Assembly (NCBI GenBank): GCA_029262895.1
Contig: JAJCYM010000070.1
Coordinates: 1-64,000 of the forward strand
DNA: 64,000 nt
Direction: 5' to 3'
From: Roseivirga sp.
GTDB taxonomy: Bacteria; Bacteroidota; Bacteroidia; Cytophagales; Cyclobacteriaceae
The notes under the pieces were generated by a model, which saw only the letters and a list, made by a program, of their open reading frames with translations, searched no databases and was not told where the DNA came from. The translations under genes and the position numbers were made by a program. Below are positions 42,717-51,958 of the stretch, piece after piece (within the stretch, counting starts at the first letter, position 1; each line of letters begins with the position of its first letter).

Positions 42717-43973
42717 ATGTCATTTGATGATTTAGGGTTATCCACCTCCTTGCTACATGCTGTAGAAAGACAGGGGTATACCGAACCTTCACCTATTCAG
42801 GAAAAGGCAATCCCATTAATCTTGGAAAGAAGAGATGTGCTTGCTTCTGCACAAACTGGGACGGGTAAAACGGCCGGTTTCACCTTGCCAATTTTGCAAA
42901 TATTGTCGGAAGGTCATCAACTGAGAAAAAGACCCGTCAGAGCCTTGGTGCTTACACCTACAAGGGAACTGGCAGCTCAGGTTTCTGAGAATGTAAAAGC
43001 CTATGGTGAGTTCCTTCATCTTCGTTCCACTGTGATTTTTGGTGGTGTTAATCAGAATCCACAGGTCAAGGCCTTAAGGAATGGAGTCGATATTTTGATT
43101 GCCACACCTGGGCGTTTGCTCGATTTGCATAATCAGAGGTTATTGTCCTTGGCCAGTGTAGAAATCCTGGTGTTGGATGAGGCCGATCGCATGCTGGACA
43201 TGGGCTTTCTGAGAGACATCAATAAAATATTGGCTTTGATGCCACCACGAAGGCAAAACCTGTTGTTTTCGGCTACATTTTCCAAAGAGATAAAACAATT
43301 GGCTAATGGATTTTTACACAATCCTGTTTTAGTAGAAGCCACACCAGAGAATACGACTGTTGAGAAGATAATCCAAAAGTCGATTCGGGTGGATAAAGGG
43401 AAAAAACCAGCCTTGATTATCAAGCTGATTTCGGAAGGCAATTGGAAGCAGGTGCTGGTTTTTACCAGAACAAAACATGGCGCTAACCGGCTGAGCGAAA
43501 AAATGAATAAAAGCGGCATCACTGCTTCTGCTATTCATGGTAACAAAAGCCAGGGAGCCAGGACCAAGGCACTAGCGGGATTCAAAAAAGGAGAGGTACG
43601 CGTTTTGGTGGCCACAGATATTGCCGCCCGTGGATTGGACATACCATTGTTGCCTCATGTTGTCAATTTTGAAATGCCCAATGTGGCTGAGGACTACGTG
43701 CATAGAATTGGAAGAACGGGTAGGGCAGGGGCTAGTGGAGAGGCTGTTTCTTTGGTAAGCCACGATGAGGTAGATTTACTAAGGGGAATTGAGCGATTAG
43801 TAGGCCAACGTATTCCAAGCCAGACTATTGAAGGTTTTGAGCCCAGCAGTAATCCTCCACCTAAAGCAGCGGCAAAGCCCAATAACCAGAGGCGGCATAA
43901 GCCCAAAAACAGTGGTAATCGTGATTTTCAAAAAAGACGCAAGGGAGGCTTTAAGGGAAGGTCTAATCGTTAA
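42717..43973 (+). CDS. DEAD/DEAH box RNA helicase (RhlE-like)
   Basis: The start is taken at ATG ([12 protein letters not shown]); an in-frame TTG 24 bp upstream is less likely. The 418-residue product has the Q motif ([14 protein letters not shown]), Walker A ([10 protein letters not shown]), PTRELA, DEAD ([13 protein letters not shown]), SAT (FSATFSK) and [10 protein letters not shown], then a basic tail rich in K, R and G. It unwinds RNA in ribosome assembly or mRNA turnover. Confidence 0.93.
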   Translation: MSFDDLGLSTSLLHAVERQGYTEPSPIQEKAIPLILERRDVLASAQTGTGKTAGFTLPILQILSEGHQLRKRPVRALVLTPTRELAAQVSENVKAYGEFLHLRSTVIFGGVNQNPQVKALRNGVDILIATPGRLLDLHNQRLLSLASVEILVLDEADRMLDMGFLRDINKILALMPPRRQNLLFSATFSKEIKQLANGFLHNPVLVEATPENTTVEKIIQKSIRVDKGKKPALIIKLISEGNWKQVLVFTRTKHGANRLSEKMNKSGITASAIHGNKSQGARTKALAGFKKGEVRVLVATDIAARGLDIPLLPHVVNFEMPNVAEDYVHRIGRTGRAGASGEAVSLVSHDEVDLLRGIERLVGQRIPSQTIEGFEPSSNPPPKAAAKPNNQRRHKPKNSGNRDFQKRRKGGFKGRSNR

Positions 43974-44119
43974 GTACCTGAGTCAATAGTGTCTCCTTCG
44001 TATGACTCTGAGGGGCGAGAATATCCCAACCATATCTCAAATAATTTGATAATTGATTGGCATAGGCTAGAGATGGTATGATTCACTAGTCCCTGCCGTG
44101 GTGAACTTGAGTTGCTATA

Positions 44120-44154
44120 TTAACCAACATTAACAGTAGTTAACGGCACTTAAC
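44120..44154. promoter_or_regulatory. Four TTAAC repeats with exact 10-bp period
   Basis: TTAAC occurs at 44120, 44130, 44140 and 44150, separated by CAACA, AGTAG and GGCAC. All four lie on one face of the helix, 50-85 bp upstream of the next ATG. It is a probable binding site for an oligomeric regulator. Confidence 0.55.
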
Positions 44155-44205
44155 CAAGAATTTGTGATGCTATAGACAAGTTTGTAGAAACTTAAAATCA
44201 CAATT

Positions 44206-45228
44206 ATGAAAAAGCTTATCTGTATTACCATGGTCCTGGTAGGACTACAATTCCATGTTAAAGCGCAAGTCATTGATACCCACAGGGGGCCAATGGAGAT
44301 ATTCGGTTTAAAGAACTGGACAGTTAAAATGATCGAGGACACCATGCGACATATAGCCCCAAATCAACCTATGGTCGCCTGTGCTGCGGTAATGAAGGAA
44401 CAATTGGGTTTTCCTGAGACCTCTGTGATCGGGTATGGAGAGAATAACAAGATGTACTGGTATTCAATTTTGGTAGAGCCGGAACGAGCCCATTTGATTC
44501 AAGCAATTGAACACAACTTTAAACGCACAGACAAGACCTATGAAGCGTATAAACCGATGTTGGAGTATTACAATGCGTCCTTTAGAGATCATCAAGTAGC
44601 CATGGGAACTTACGGGAAATGGCGCACAGGAAAAGTAAAAGAAGCCGAAGAAACGGTAAAAAGAGTAAAAGTCTCAATAGAAACAGTTAGAAGTATTTGG
44701 AAAGAACTTGCGAAGTTCAGCACAGCACAAGAACTTAATCGCGCTATTGACATTCTTAATAATGATGCCAATGTGGGTAATCGGATGATTGCGCTTACAG
44801 TCCTAATGAACTTTCCCAACGAAGATTCGGCTTGGCGCCAAGTTATTAAATCACAACTGGATAGAGATGAGATGATGCATGTATCTACGATGAGCTCCTC
44901 GGTATCTCTTGTATTTAGCCGAGACTACAGAAAGAAGGTTGATTGGTCTCCTATAAAAGAAGAGATTCGCAAGTTGATCAATGGAATTAATGCCAATGCA
45001 TTTATGCCCACACTGGAAATTTTGAACAACGGAGAAATTGATGGGGAACTGGTTCGATATGCACTCCAGGACGGGGGACACATTGTGACTTCCGTACTTA
45101 GCTCGTCACACGAAAAAGTTCGGAAACCAGCACATGAATTCTTGCTCAGAGCCTCTGGGAAAGACTTCGGGAAAGACCCACAAGAATGGGAGCAATGGAT
45201 CGATTCGGAATTAGTAAGAGGACAGTAA
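44206..45228 (+). CDS. Secreted protein of unknown function, helical
   Basis: A 340-residue protein with a signal peptide (1-20, VGLQFHVKAQ). An N-terminal region with NQPMVACAAVMKEQLGFPETSVIGYG is followed by long helices, perhaps HEAT-like (LNRAIDILNNDANVGNRMIALTVLMNFP; IDGELVRYALQDGG, in part) and the end WEQWIDSELVRGQ. I do not recognise the family. It is preceded by a striking 10-bp-period repeat and followed by a strong terminator, so it is a single-gene unit. Confidence 0.65.
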   Translation: MKKLICITMVLVGLQFHVKAQVIDTHRGPMEIFGLKNWTVKMIEDTMRHIAPNQPMVACAAVMKEQLGFPETSVIGYGENNKMYWYSILVEPERAHLIQAIEHNFKRTDKTYEAYKPMLEYYNASFRDHQVAMGTYGKWRTGKVKEAEETVKRVKVSIETVRSIWKELAKFSTAQELNRAIDILNNDANVGNRMIALTVLMNFPNEDSAWRQVIKSQLDRDEMMHVSTMSSSVSLVFSRDYRKKVDWSPIKEEIRKLINGINANAFMPTLEILNNGEIDGELVRYALQDGGHIVTSVLSSSHEKVRKPAHEFLLRASGKDFGKDPQEWEQWIDSELVRGQ

Positions 45229-45268
45229 GAGAAATTCCGAGACGATTATCATCAGGTTGAGATTCAAG

Positions 45269-45293
45269 AGCCCCATATCCATATGGGGCTTTT
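45269..45293 (+). terminator. Intrinsic terminator
   Basis: AGCCCCATAT-CC-ATATGGGGCT forms a perfect 10-bp stem followed by TTTTG, about 40 nt after the upstream stop. Confidence 0.8.
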
Positions 45294-45490
45294 GAATTTT
45301 GTAAACCTATTCTGTCAAAGTCAATTTGATAAATTTATTGGCGTCCGCCAGCGAACAGTAGAGTGCGATAGCGACCGAAATTCGCAATTATTGTTTTTTA
45401 AGTGGTTGAAAATCAAATACTTAAAACTGGTATGGGGATTGGTAGTATTTTGTAAATTGTTTTAGAGCCCAAAGCTTAAACTCGACAACC

Positions 45491-47899
45491 ATGATTAAAA
45501 ACTATCTAAAAATTGCCTACCGAAATTTGGTCAGAAACAAGGTATACTCCGCGCTTAATATTGTGGGGTTAGGCATTGGATTGAGCTGCTTCTTTGTGAT
45601 ATCCCTGTTTATTCGACATGAGCTTTCTTACGATGATCATAGTAATGGGGATCGTATTTATAGAGTGATTGGCAATGAATCCAACTCATCTTCAGGAAAA
45701 TCTAAAACTGGCATGGTTAACCCGTTGATAGCATCAGAAGCAATGGAGAAAATACCAGCTATTGAGAAGTACACTCGGGTTTGGAGAGACATTGGAAGGA
45801 TCAAACTCTTCTCAAAACTCGATTCCTCATTGTTCAGTCCAGCCACCTTGGTTGATCCTGATTTCACGACTATTTTCGACATAGAATTTTTACTGGGGAG
45901 CAGAGAATCTTCTTTTAAAAAGGTCAACTCTGCATTGATTACTGAAGACGAGGCCATACGAGTTTTTGGTAGTGCGCAAGAAGCAATGGGAGAAGAACTA
46001 AGTATTAGACAAGATGTCTTTGTTATCGATGGAATCGTCAAAACCCCTCCGACTAATTCATCACTCGAATATACGCTCCTGCTTCCCTATGATGCAGTTG
46101 AACCTTCATTGCGTCTTGCGTCAAGCTGGAGGTCCTATTTTTCCGCTCAGGTCTATTTTTTGCTCAACGACCAGGCGAATTTGGAAGAGGTGGATAGTGG
46201 GATTGAGAATATCTTTATTGCCAATGGAGTTGGAGAAAAGGGCACAGATAAAATTGCCCTTCAGCGCCTAAAGGATATCCATTTTTCGTTAGATGTAAAG
46301 AATGACAAAGTAAGGGCTAAGTCTGACCGTCAGTATGTTTTGATATTTTCCGGAGTGGCATTTTTTATTCTACTCTCGGCCGTCTTCAATTTCATCAGTC
46401 TCACGCTGTCGCAGTCGGTACAAAGAACGAAGGAAGTGGGGGTGAGAAAGGTGATAGGTAGTGGTCGGAAAGATCTCTTTGTTCAATTTTTCATGGAGTC
46501 GCTGCTTTATGTTATTGTGGCAGTTATTTTGGCCATAGTGCTGGCCGAGTTTCTTATCCCTCAGTTGGAAGGCCTATTAGAAAGAAAGATACGTGGTGTT
46601 TTTGAATACAACCTCAGTCTTTTCCTATGGGTATTAGTGCTGGTTATTGCTCTGGCGGCCATTGGAAGCATTTACCCTATGGTGCTTGCCAATAAAAAGC
46701 GGACTGCTGATATGTTAAGAGGGGGAGGAAAAATGATGTTTAAATCGCATCGATTGATCAATGGGGTTACGGTATTTCAAATGGTCGTATTTGTGTTATT
46801 GGTTTGCGGTGTTTTTGTAGGCAAGAGACAAATGGAGTTTTTGCAAAACGAAAATTTAGGCTTTGACAACAAGAATGTACTGCTGCTTGATATGTCTTCT
46901 TCTCAATATCTCGAGAATAAAATTGAACCCCTTAGGAATGAGTTAAGTAGAATATCCGGAATTGAAAGTATCAGCAGAACGTCACAGGTTCCTCCGGGAA
47001 CTGGCGGGGTTGTGGTCAATGATGCCTGGGACTATAATATCTATAATTACAGCATTGACGAGCGTTTTTTAGAGACCCTTGGGATGGAGCTGGTTGCGGG
47101 GCGTAATTTTGTTGCTACTGATGTTGTCATATCCTCGCGTGCGATGTTCTTGCCAAAAGAGGAGAGGGACAAACTTATTCAAAATGTGTTGATCAGCGAA
47201 ACTGCAGCTCGAAAATTTGGTTTTTCACCTGACTCAATTGGAGCCTTTGTCAATACCGGCTTTATTAAAAGTAAGGTAATAGGTATCGTAAAGGACTTTC
47301 ATTATGTATCTAAAAGGGAGCCTATTGATCCGGTCGTCTTTCAAAAAGGAAGCCCTGACCGGGCCAGGAAACTTGCCATCCGGTTAACGCCAGGAAGCAT
47401 AAAGGAGTCGATGAAGTCAATACATGAAGTGTATAAGTCAGTTACGGATCAGGCGAATCCCGACTATCACTTTTTAGATGAGCAGTTTAATCAACAGTAC
47501 AAACAAGAACTGGTAATGACCAAGGTAATTGACGGATTAACCATAATCTCTGCTCTGATTGCTTTTATGGGACTTTTTGGTTTGTCGGGCTACAATGCTA
47601 GCAGGAGGATGAAAGAAATGGGCATTCGCAAAGTCTTAGGCGCGGGCTTTATGTCTATTCAGAAAACACTGAATATAGCCTTTCTTAAAAAATTGCTGCT
47701 GGCCATTACTATCGCTACGCCTGTGGTGGTGTATTGGATGAACCAGTGGCTAAGCTCCTTTGCATATCAAATCAGTCCTCCTGTGTTTATTCTTGCTGTT
47801 GCCATACTGGCGGCCACATTTTTCATTTTGTTAACCACCTCTATTCATAGCATCAAAGCGTTCTTGATAAACCCAGTGGAAATTTTGAAAGATGAATAA
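45491..47899 (+). CDS. ABC transporter permease (MacB/FtsX-like)
   Basis: An 802-residue protein of the Bacteroidetes double FtsX-permease type. It has an N-terminal helix (ALNIVGLGIGLSCFFVISLFI), a periplasmic MacB-PCD domain, three helices near 285-400 with VQRTKEVGVRKVIGSGRKDLF, a second periplasmic domain, and three C-terminal helices with MKEMGIRKVLGAG. It would work with a separate ATPase in mechanotransmission or efflux; none is adjacent. The substrate is unknown. Confidence 0.88.
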   Translation: MIKNYLKIAYRNLVRNKVYSALNIVGLGIGLSCFFVISLFIRHELSYDDHSNGDRIYRVIGNESNSSSGKSKTGMVNPLIASEAMEKIPAIEKYTRVWRDIGRIKLFSKLDSSLFSPATLVDPDFTTIFDIEFLLGSRESSFKKVNSALITEDEAIRVFGSAQEAMGEELSIRQDVFVIDGIVKTPPTNSSLEYTLLLPYDAVEPSLRLASSWRSYFSAQVYFLLNDQANLEEVDSGIENIFIANGVGEKGTDKIALQRLKDIHFSLDVKNDKVRAKSDRQYVLIFSGVAFFILLSAVFNFISLTLSQSVQRTKEVGVRKVIGSGRKDLFVQFFMESLLYVIVAVILAIVLAEFLIPQLEGLLERKIRGVFEYNLSLFLWVLVLVIALAAIGSIYPMVLANKKRTADMLRGGGKMMFKSHRLINGVTVFQMVVFVLLVCGVFVGKRQMEFLQNENLGFDNKNVLLLDMSSSQYLENKIEPLRNELSRISGIESISRTSQVPPGTGGVVVNDAWDYNIYNYSIDERFLETLGMELVAGRNFVATDVVISSRAMFLPKEERDKLIQNVLISETAARKFGFSPDSIGAFVNTGFIKSKVIGIVKDFHYVSKREPIDPVVFQKGSPDRARKLAIRLTPGSIKESMKSIHEVYKSVTDQANPDYHFLDEQFNQQYKQELVMTKVIDGLTIISALIAFMGLFGLSGYNASRRMKEMGIRKVLGAGFMSIQKTLNIAFLKKLLLAITIATPVVVYWMNQWLSSFAYQISPPVFILAVAILAATFFILLTTSIHSIKAFLINPVEILKDE

Positions 47900-48043
47900 G
47901 GGCTTTGTTGGTCAAAATTGGCTTGCACACGGTGTGGGCTTAGACGAGCACGCAAGTGTTTGTTCAAGTTACACTCTTCTTTGGGCAACAATAGGGGCAA
48001 GCACCTACAAAAAAGCCCTATAATTTACGTATAAGGTGATTAA

Positions 48044-48089
48044 GTGGGCCCACCTGGGCTCGACCTGAGGCTTTCTGATTATGAGTCGG
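48044..48089 (-). other. tRNA-Met-like 3' fragment, probable attachment site
   Basis: On the minus strand CGACTCATAATCAG (Met-type anticodon arm, loop CTCATAA) is followed by GGTCGAGCCCAGG and TGGGCCCAC. This resembles the 3' half of a tRNA-Met with one T lost from the T-loop. GGTGATT/AATCACC brackets it. It lies about 140 bp from an outward-facing integrase, the classic left end of an element integrated in a tRNA gene. The other end is not in the window. From 47900 to 48043 I see no gene. Confidence 0.5.
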
Positions 48090-48227
48090 TTCGAATTGAA
48101 ATCACCTGAATATAAATGTCCTTAAATGAGTAATAGAGAGTGATTTTCTTTTACCTTGTGCCATCTCATATCACGTCATACCGAAAAAAACGTGCAGAAA
48201 ACGTGCAGAATATAGGAGGTTCAAAGC

Positions 48228-49586
48228 ATGGCAACAGTTAGAATAGTCTTAGATACGCGCCCAACAAGTATAGATAAAAATAACAAATTTCCACTTGTTT
48301 TGCGCATTGGGCATAAGACCCAAAGGCGAGATATTCCCTTTGATATACGTATTGCTAAAGGAGATTTTGTTGAAGTAGATACGGGCGAAGGAAAGAAAAG
48401 TGCTCATTTTCAAATCAAGGGTGTGCCCAACCCTGCGAGAAAGACCAAACGCATTCAAAAGACTTACAGTGACGTTGATTTATGGTTAGACGAGAATAAA
48501 GGCGATATTAAACTATGGCCGATCAGTCTTCTCAAAGAGAACATTGAAAAGAAGTTCTTTAACAAACAGTCGCAGCTTAGTCTCTTGGAACATGGCGCAA
48601 AAATAATCTACCGCTTTCATGTGGAAAAGCGATATTCAACAGCCTCATCCTATGAAGATGCTTTAAAAATTGTCGTCAAATACCGTAAAAAACTTGGCCG
48701 AAAGGACGACCGTGCCCAGATCAAAGACCTGTTCGATAAAACCAAAAAAGACCTCTTTACGGTCAAAGAGGAGTTTCAGCCTTATGATATGCCAATGAAA
48801 GCATTCAATGTGGAGTTTGCGAAAGATTTCAAGACATATCTGAGTTACCGTCTCAAATCTAAAAACTCAATCAACATCCACCTTAGAAGTCTGCAGGCCA
48901 TTCTCAATGATGCAGAGAAAACCTATGACGAGCTAAAAGGACATAAGCCCTTAGAGAGCTTTAAAAAGAGTAGCACGGCTAACGCCCCCGTAGTCTTAAC
49001 CAATAAAGAAATGGCTGCCATTCGTGGCGCGTCCTATCCAGAGGGTAGCTCTAAATTTCATGTGCGCAATTACTTCCTATTCATGTTTAATAATATGGGC
49101 ATGAATTTCTATGATATGGCGCTTGCGCGGATCAATCAATTTGATGGAGAGCGTTTGAGCTATACGCGCAAGAAGACCGAAAGCGAAGGTGATTTCTTTT
49201 CTATTAAACAAAACACTGAGAACCAGGACATCATCGCTTACTATGCGAAAGGCAAAAAGCCTGAGAACTATATCTTCCCTATCATTCCCGAAGACCGAGT
49301 TGGAGAAGCCATATTCAAGACCAAGAAAGGTAAACTGTCTTGGTTCAATGACAATATCAAACGAATTGCTGAAGACTTAGGGATACAGAAAAACCTGTCC
49401 ACGTATACACCAAGAGACACTTGGACAAACCTTGGTTTGCAAATGGGGATTGATATTCGAAAAATCTCGTCTGGGCTTGGACATTCTAGCGTAGAAGTAA
49501 CTCAAAAACATTATAGCCAGATTATTCAAGAGAAAATTTTGGATGAAATTAATGCGCAGATAACCAAGTCTCCATTACCTTCTTAA
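48228..49586 (+). CDS. Tyrosine recombinase/integrase (Bacteroidetes type)
   Basis: A 452-residue site-specific recombinase: N-terminal arm-binding domain (TVRIVLDTRPTSIDKNNKFPLVLRIG, in part), SAM-like core-binding domain (about 125-250), and a catalytic domain with TYTPRDTWTN, LGHSSVEVTQKHYSQ and nucleophile Y429. The first catalytic arginine box is replaced by NNMGMNFYDMALA, as in a Bacteroidetes mobile-element sub-group. It is adjacent to a tRNA-Met-like fragment and starts the AT-rich island. Confidence 0.9.
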   Translation: MATVRIVLDTRPTSIDKNNKFPLVLRIGHKTQRRDIPFDIRIAKGDFVEVDTGEGKKSAHFQIKGVPNPARKTKRIQKTYSDVDLWLDENKGDIKLWPISLLKENIEKKFFNKQSQLSLLEHGAKIIYRFHVEKRYSTASSYEDALKIVVKYRKKLGRKDDRAQIKDLFDKTKKDLFTVKEEFQPYDMPMKAFNVEFAKDFKTYLSYRLKSKNSINIHLRSLQAILNDAEKTYDELKGHKPLESFKKSSTANAPVVLTNKEMAAIRGASYPEGSSKFHVRNYFLFMFNNMGMNFYDMALARINQFDGERLSYTRKKTESEGDFFSIKQNTENQDIIAYYAKGKKPENYIFPIIPEDRVGEAIFKTKKGKLSWFNDNIKRIAEDLGIQKNLSTYTPRDTWTNLGLQMGIDIRKISSGLGHSSVEVTQKHYSQIIQEKILDEINAQITKSPLPS

Positions 49587-49588
49587 GT

Positions 49589-50371
49589 TTAGATTACCCA
49601 AATCAGGCTAAGCGTGTAGTTATAGGAGGGCACAAATAGACAGAACTCTCTAATCATGTAGTCTTGTTCTTGGTGTTTGAGTTTAAGCCAACAGGATTTG
49701 TAGATGTCCTGCATACGTTCATCTCCCTGATAGACATTTTTTGTGTTAAACATCTCAAATGCTACTGTTCCAAAAGGGGGAGGCATTCCATAATCAAATT
49801 CTATGTACTCCTTAAAATCATCGGTAGCTTTAAACCATCCCATCTTATTGTCTTTACAATAGACAAGACCTACGGGAACATGGCCACATTTCACGAATTT
49901 GAGCATGGCGGCCGTCTTGCTCACATTAAATCCATCAGATAAATAATCTATAAGGTCAGGTTCAAGGTCTCCACTACATTCTTTCCGGAAAATCTCAGTT
50001 GGCATCAAAAACTCTGCTGCAAATTCGTTTGCTTCTTTTTCATAAGGGTTAGATTGAAACCAACTGACCATGTTATATTCAGTATCTGAAATCATGGGCA
50101 AGATTTCTCGATGGAGTTCATAATGGCCCAATTCATGAGCTTGGGCGAAGCGTTTCTTAGGGAAAAAGTCAATTCCTGAATTGATCGTAATTATGGACTG
50201 ATCATGAAAGCTTACTATTTCCCCTTCCTTACCTGTGAGTGCCTTTTCTTCATAAGAGCATCCTCGCCCTCTGATTATCGTCTCGATAAGGAAGTCAGTT
50301 GGTTCATCTAGGCCACATTCATCCAGCACTTTTAATGCCTGTATTTCTGCTCTGGAGTAAGAAGGAGGCAT
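49589..50371 (-). CDS. ImmA/IrrE family metallopeptidase
   Basis: A 260-residue protein with the zinc motif HELGH (79-83) in RFAQAHELGHYELHREI and a later glutamate in EKEANEFAAEFLMP. ImmA-type proteases cleave repressors to induce mobile elements or toxin-antitoxin genes. It is the last gene of a tight three-gene unit (2-bp gaps) with an unknown protein and a sigma-like protein; either could be its target. Confidence 0.88.
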   Translation of the reverse strand: MPPSYSRAEIQALKVLDECGLDEPTDFLIETIIRGRGCSYEEKALTGKEGEIVSFHDQSIITINSGIDFFPKKRFAQAHELGHYELHREILPMISDTEYNMVSWFQSNPYEKEANEFAAEFLMPTEIFRKECSGDLEPDLIDYLSDGFNVSKTAAMLKFVKCGHVPVGLVYCKDNKMGWFKATDDFKEYIEFDYGMPPPFGTVAFEMFNTKNVYQGDERMQDIYKSCWLKLKHQEQDYMIREFCLFVPSYNYTLSLIWVI

Positions 50372-50373
50372 TA

Positions 50374-50781
50374 CTAATATTGTTTGTCCTCTTTTGACAT
50401 CTTCATATAGTAGAACTGCTCTAATGTATTTCTGATATCGTCTTCAGTAAATGATTCAATACTGCGATTATGAAGAGCGATTTCATTTTGACTAATAAAA
50501 TTGAGAAACGAGAAATCCGGTTCTAAAAGTAGACGGTTAACAATCTCTTTTGCTTTCTCTTTCAGAGGAATCCTAAGTTTATCTGTTTCAAGCTTGGCTT
50601 CCGCTTTGAGCCTTAACTTGAGTAGTTTAATTCTTTTTAAACCTTTTGCCTTGATAGCTTCAAAGTCAAGTCCTTCATCATCGGCATATCGTCTTGCCGC
50701 ATCCTCTGAGCTACTTATCGCATCTAACTCACCCATTATTAGGTGTGTGAAGCTTTTTTTATGTTTTTCTTCTGAACTCAT
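50374..50781 (-). CDS. Unknown protein between sigma-like and ImmA genes
   Basis: A 135-residue mostly helical, charged protein (SSEDAARRYADDEGLDFEAIKAKGLKRIKLLKLRLKAEAKLE, in part). There is no membrane segment or known domain. It ends 2 bp from the ImmA gene, an arrangement in which the small protein is often the substrate or antitoxin. The function is inferred from position only. Confidence 0.7.
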   Translation of the reverse strand: MSSEEKHKKSFTHLIMGELDAISSSEDAARRYADDEGLDFEAIKAKGLKRIKLLKLRLKAEAKLETDKLRIPLKEKAKEIVNRLLLEPDFSFLNFISQNEIALHNRSIESFTEDDIRNTLEQFYYMKMSKEDKQY

Positions 50782-50783
50782 AA

Positions 50784-51401
50784 TTAAGACCTGTTAATAT
50801 TAAACATTTTTTGAACTCTCTTCCGAATCGTCCCTAAACGTCTATATGCATTGAGGTAGTCTTTTTCGGATAAATCAAACTCATCCATAATATCACCGCG
50901 TTTCATATTATAAACGCATACACCCAGATATACATCTTCTAAAGCCTTATTACCTGCATTATTTACTTCTTTTTCCAATTCTGCCAATACGAGATTTAGA
51001 TCAATCTCATCACCGAATGTGTTTTCAATTACTGGGTAGATTCCATCTAGATAAGAATCATTAGTGTTTTCATACCTAATCTGCTGTGCCAATAGGTCCC
51101 TACTGTCTCTGTTTTCTTGCCCACGTGCATCAACACGTACTAGGTTTCTAACTACACTTAATTTTAAGTAATTAAGCAGTGTGCCACTGTTAGGTCTGAA
51201 ACCGCGAGGGTTTCTTAGGTGGCGCTCAATGGCTTCCATTACATAGTCCTCGACTTTTTTACCCTTAATTGATGATTCATTATCAAGTTTAAGGTACCAA
51301 CTCATTGAGTTAATCAATTCTTTGGTATAAAAGTAAAGGGGCATGTAGACAGCTTCGAAATCAATTTCTACTTGGTCTATATCCATGTTCCTATCACTCA
51401 C
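50784..51401 (-). CDS. Sigma-70-like protein of the ImmA cassette
   Basis: A 205-residue protein resembling a diverged ECF sigma factor. A region-2-like stretch lies around GTLLNYLKLSVVRNLVRVDARGQ, and a region-4-like C-terminus is LEDVYLGVCVYNMKRGDIMDEFDLSEKDYLNAYRRLGTIRKRV, in part. A GTG start (51399-51401) gives this length; an ATG five codons later (51386) is equally possible. It heads the three-gene minus-strand unit and diverges from the DUF1508 gene over inverted repeats. Confidence 0.6.
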   Translation of the reverse strand: MSDRNMDIDQVEIDFEAVYMPLYFYTKELINSMSWYLKLDNESSIKGKKVEDYVMEAIERHLRNPRGFRPNSGTLLNYLKLSVVRNLVRVDARGQENRDSRDLLAQQIRYENTNDSYLDGIYPVIENTFGDEIDLNLVLAELEKEVNNAGNKALEDVYLGVCVYNMKRGDIMDEFDLSEKDYLNAYRRLGTIRKRVQKMFNINRS

Positions 51402-51405
51402 TTAT

Positions 51406-51476
51406 TTCTATATGTATCCGGTTTGAATTTTTTTTCATCTGACCTGAAAAAAATGTGAGTGGCACTACATATAGAA
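51406..51476. promoter_or_regulatory. Inverted TACATATAGAA pair in a divergent promoter region
   Basis: TTCTATATGTA (51406-51416) and TACATATAGAA (51466-51476) are perfect 11-bp inverses with centres 60 bp apart. CACTCAC (51395-51401) and GTGAGTG (51455-51461) are also inverses with the same 60-bp offset. They are likely operators serving both the sigma cassette and the DUF1508 gene. Confidence 0.5.
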
Positions 51477-51497
51477 GTAGAACGAAAATTAAAAAAT

Positions 51498-51836
51498 ATG
51501 AGAAATCCCAAATTTCAAATTTTCCGAAGTAGTGCGAATGCTCAGTATTACTTCAGGTTGAAAGCGAGCAATGGTGAGACTATTTTGGCAAGTGAAGGTT
51601 ACAATTATAAACACTCTTGTCAAAATGGCATCACTTCGGTGAAGGCAAATGCGCCTTATGATTCACGTTATGATCGTAGGACGGCTACCAATGGACGATA
51701 TTATTTCGTTTTGAAAGCCACAAACGGTGAAATTATTGGTACTAGCGAGATGTATAACAGCACTGCAGCCCGTGAAAACGGTATAAATGCTGTAAAACGA
51801 GACGCACCAAACGCACCTACGGAGGACATAACGTAA
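51498..51836 (+). CDS. YegP/DUF1508 family protein
   Basis: The start is taken at ATG (MRNPKFQIFRSSANAQYYFR), the usual family N-terminus; a GTG 39 bp upstream is in frame. The 112-residue product has two DUF1508 repeats (YYFRLKASNGETILASEGY and YYFVLKATNGEIIGTSEMY), each with the NG-I--SE motif. It is a small cytosolic protein of unknown function, common in mobile regions. Confidence 0.88.
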   Translation: MRNPKFQIFRSSANAQYYFRLKASNGETILASEGYNYKHSCQNGITSVKANAPYDSRYDRRTATNGRYYFVLKATNGEIIGTSEMYNSTAARENGINAVKRDAPNAPTEDIT

Positions 51837-51958
51837 AGCTGTATGGTAAGCAAATAGCTTCATCAAATACGCTTATTAAAAGCTGAATTTATACTTAAAT
51901 AATAAATTTGGCAAAGTATTTGGTGAAGTATTGCTGGTTCATAATTAATTCGGTCTTA

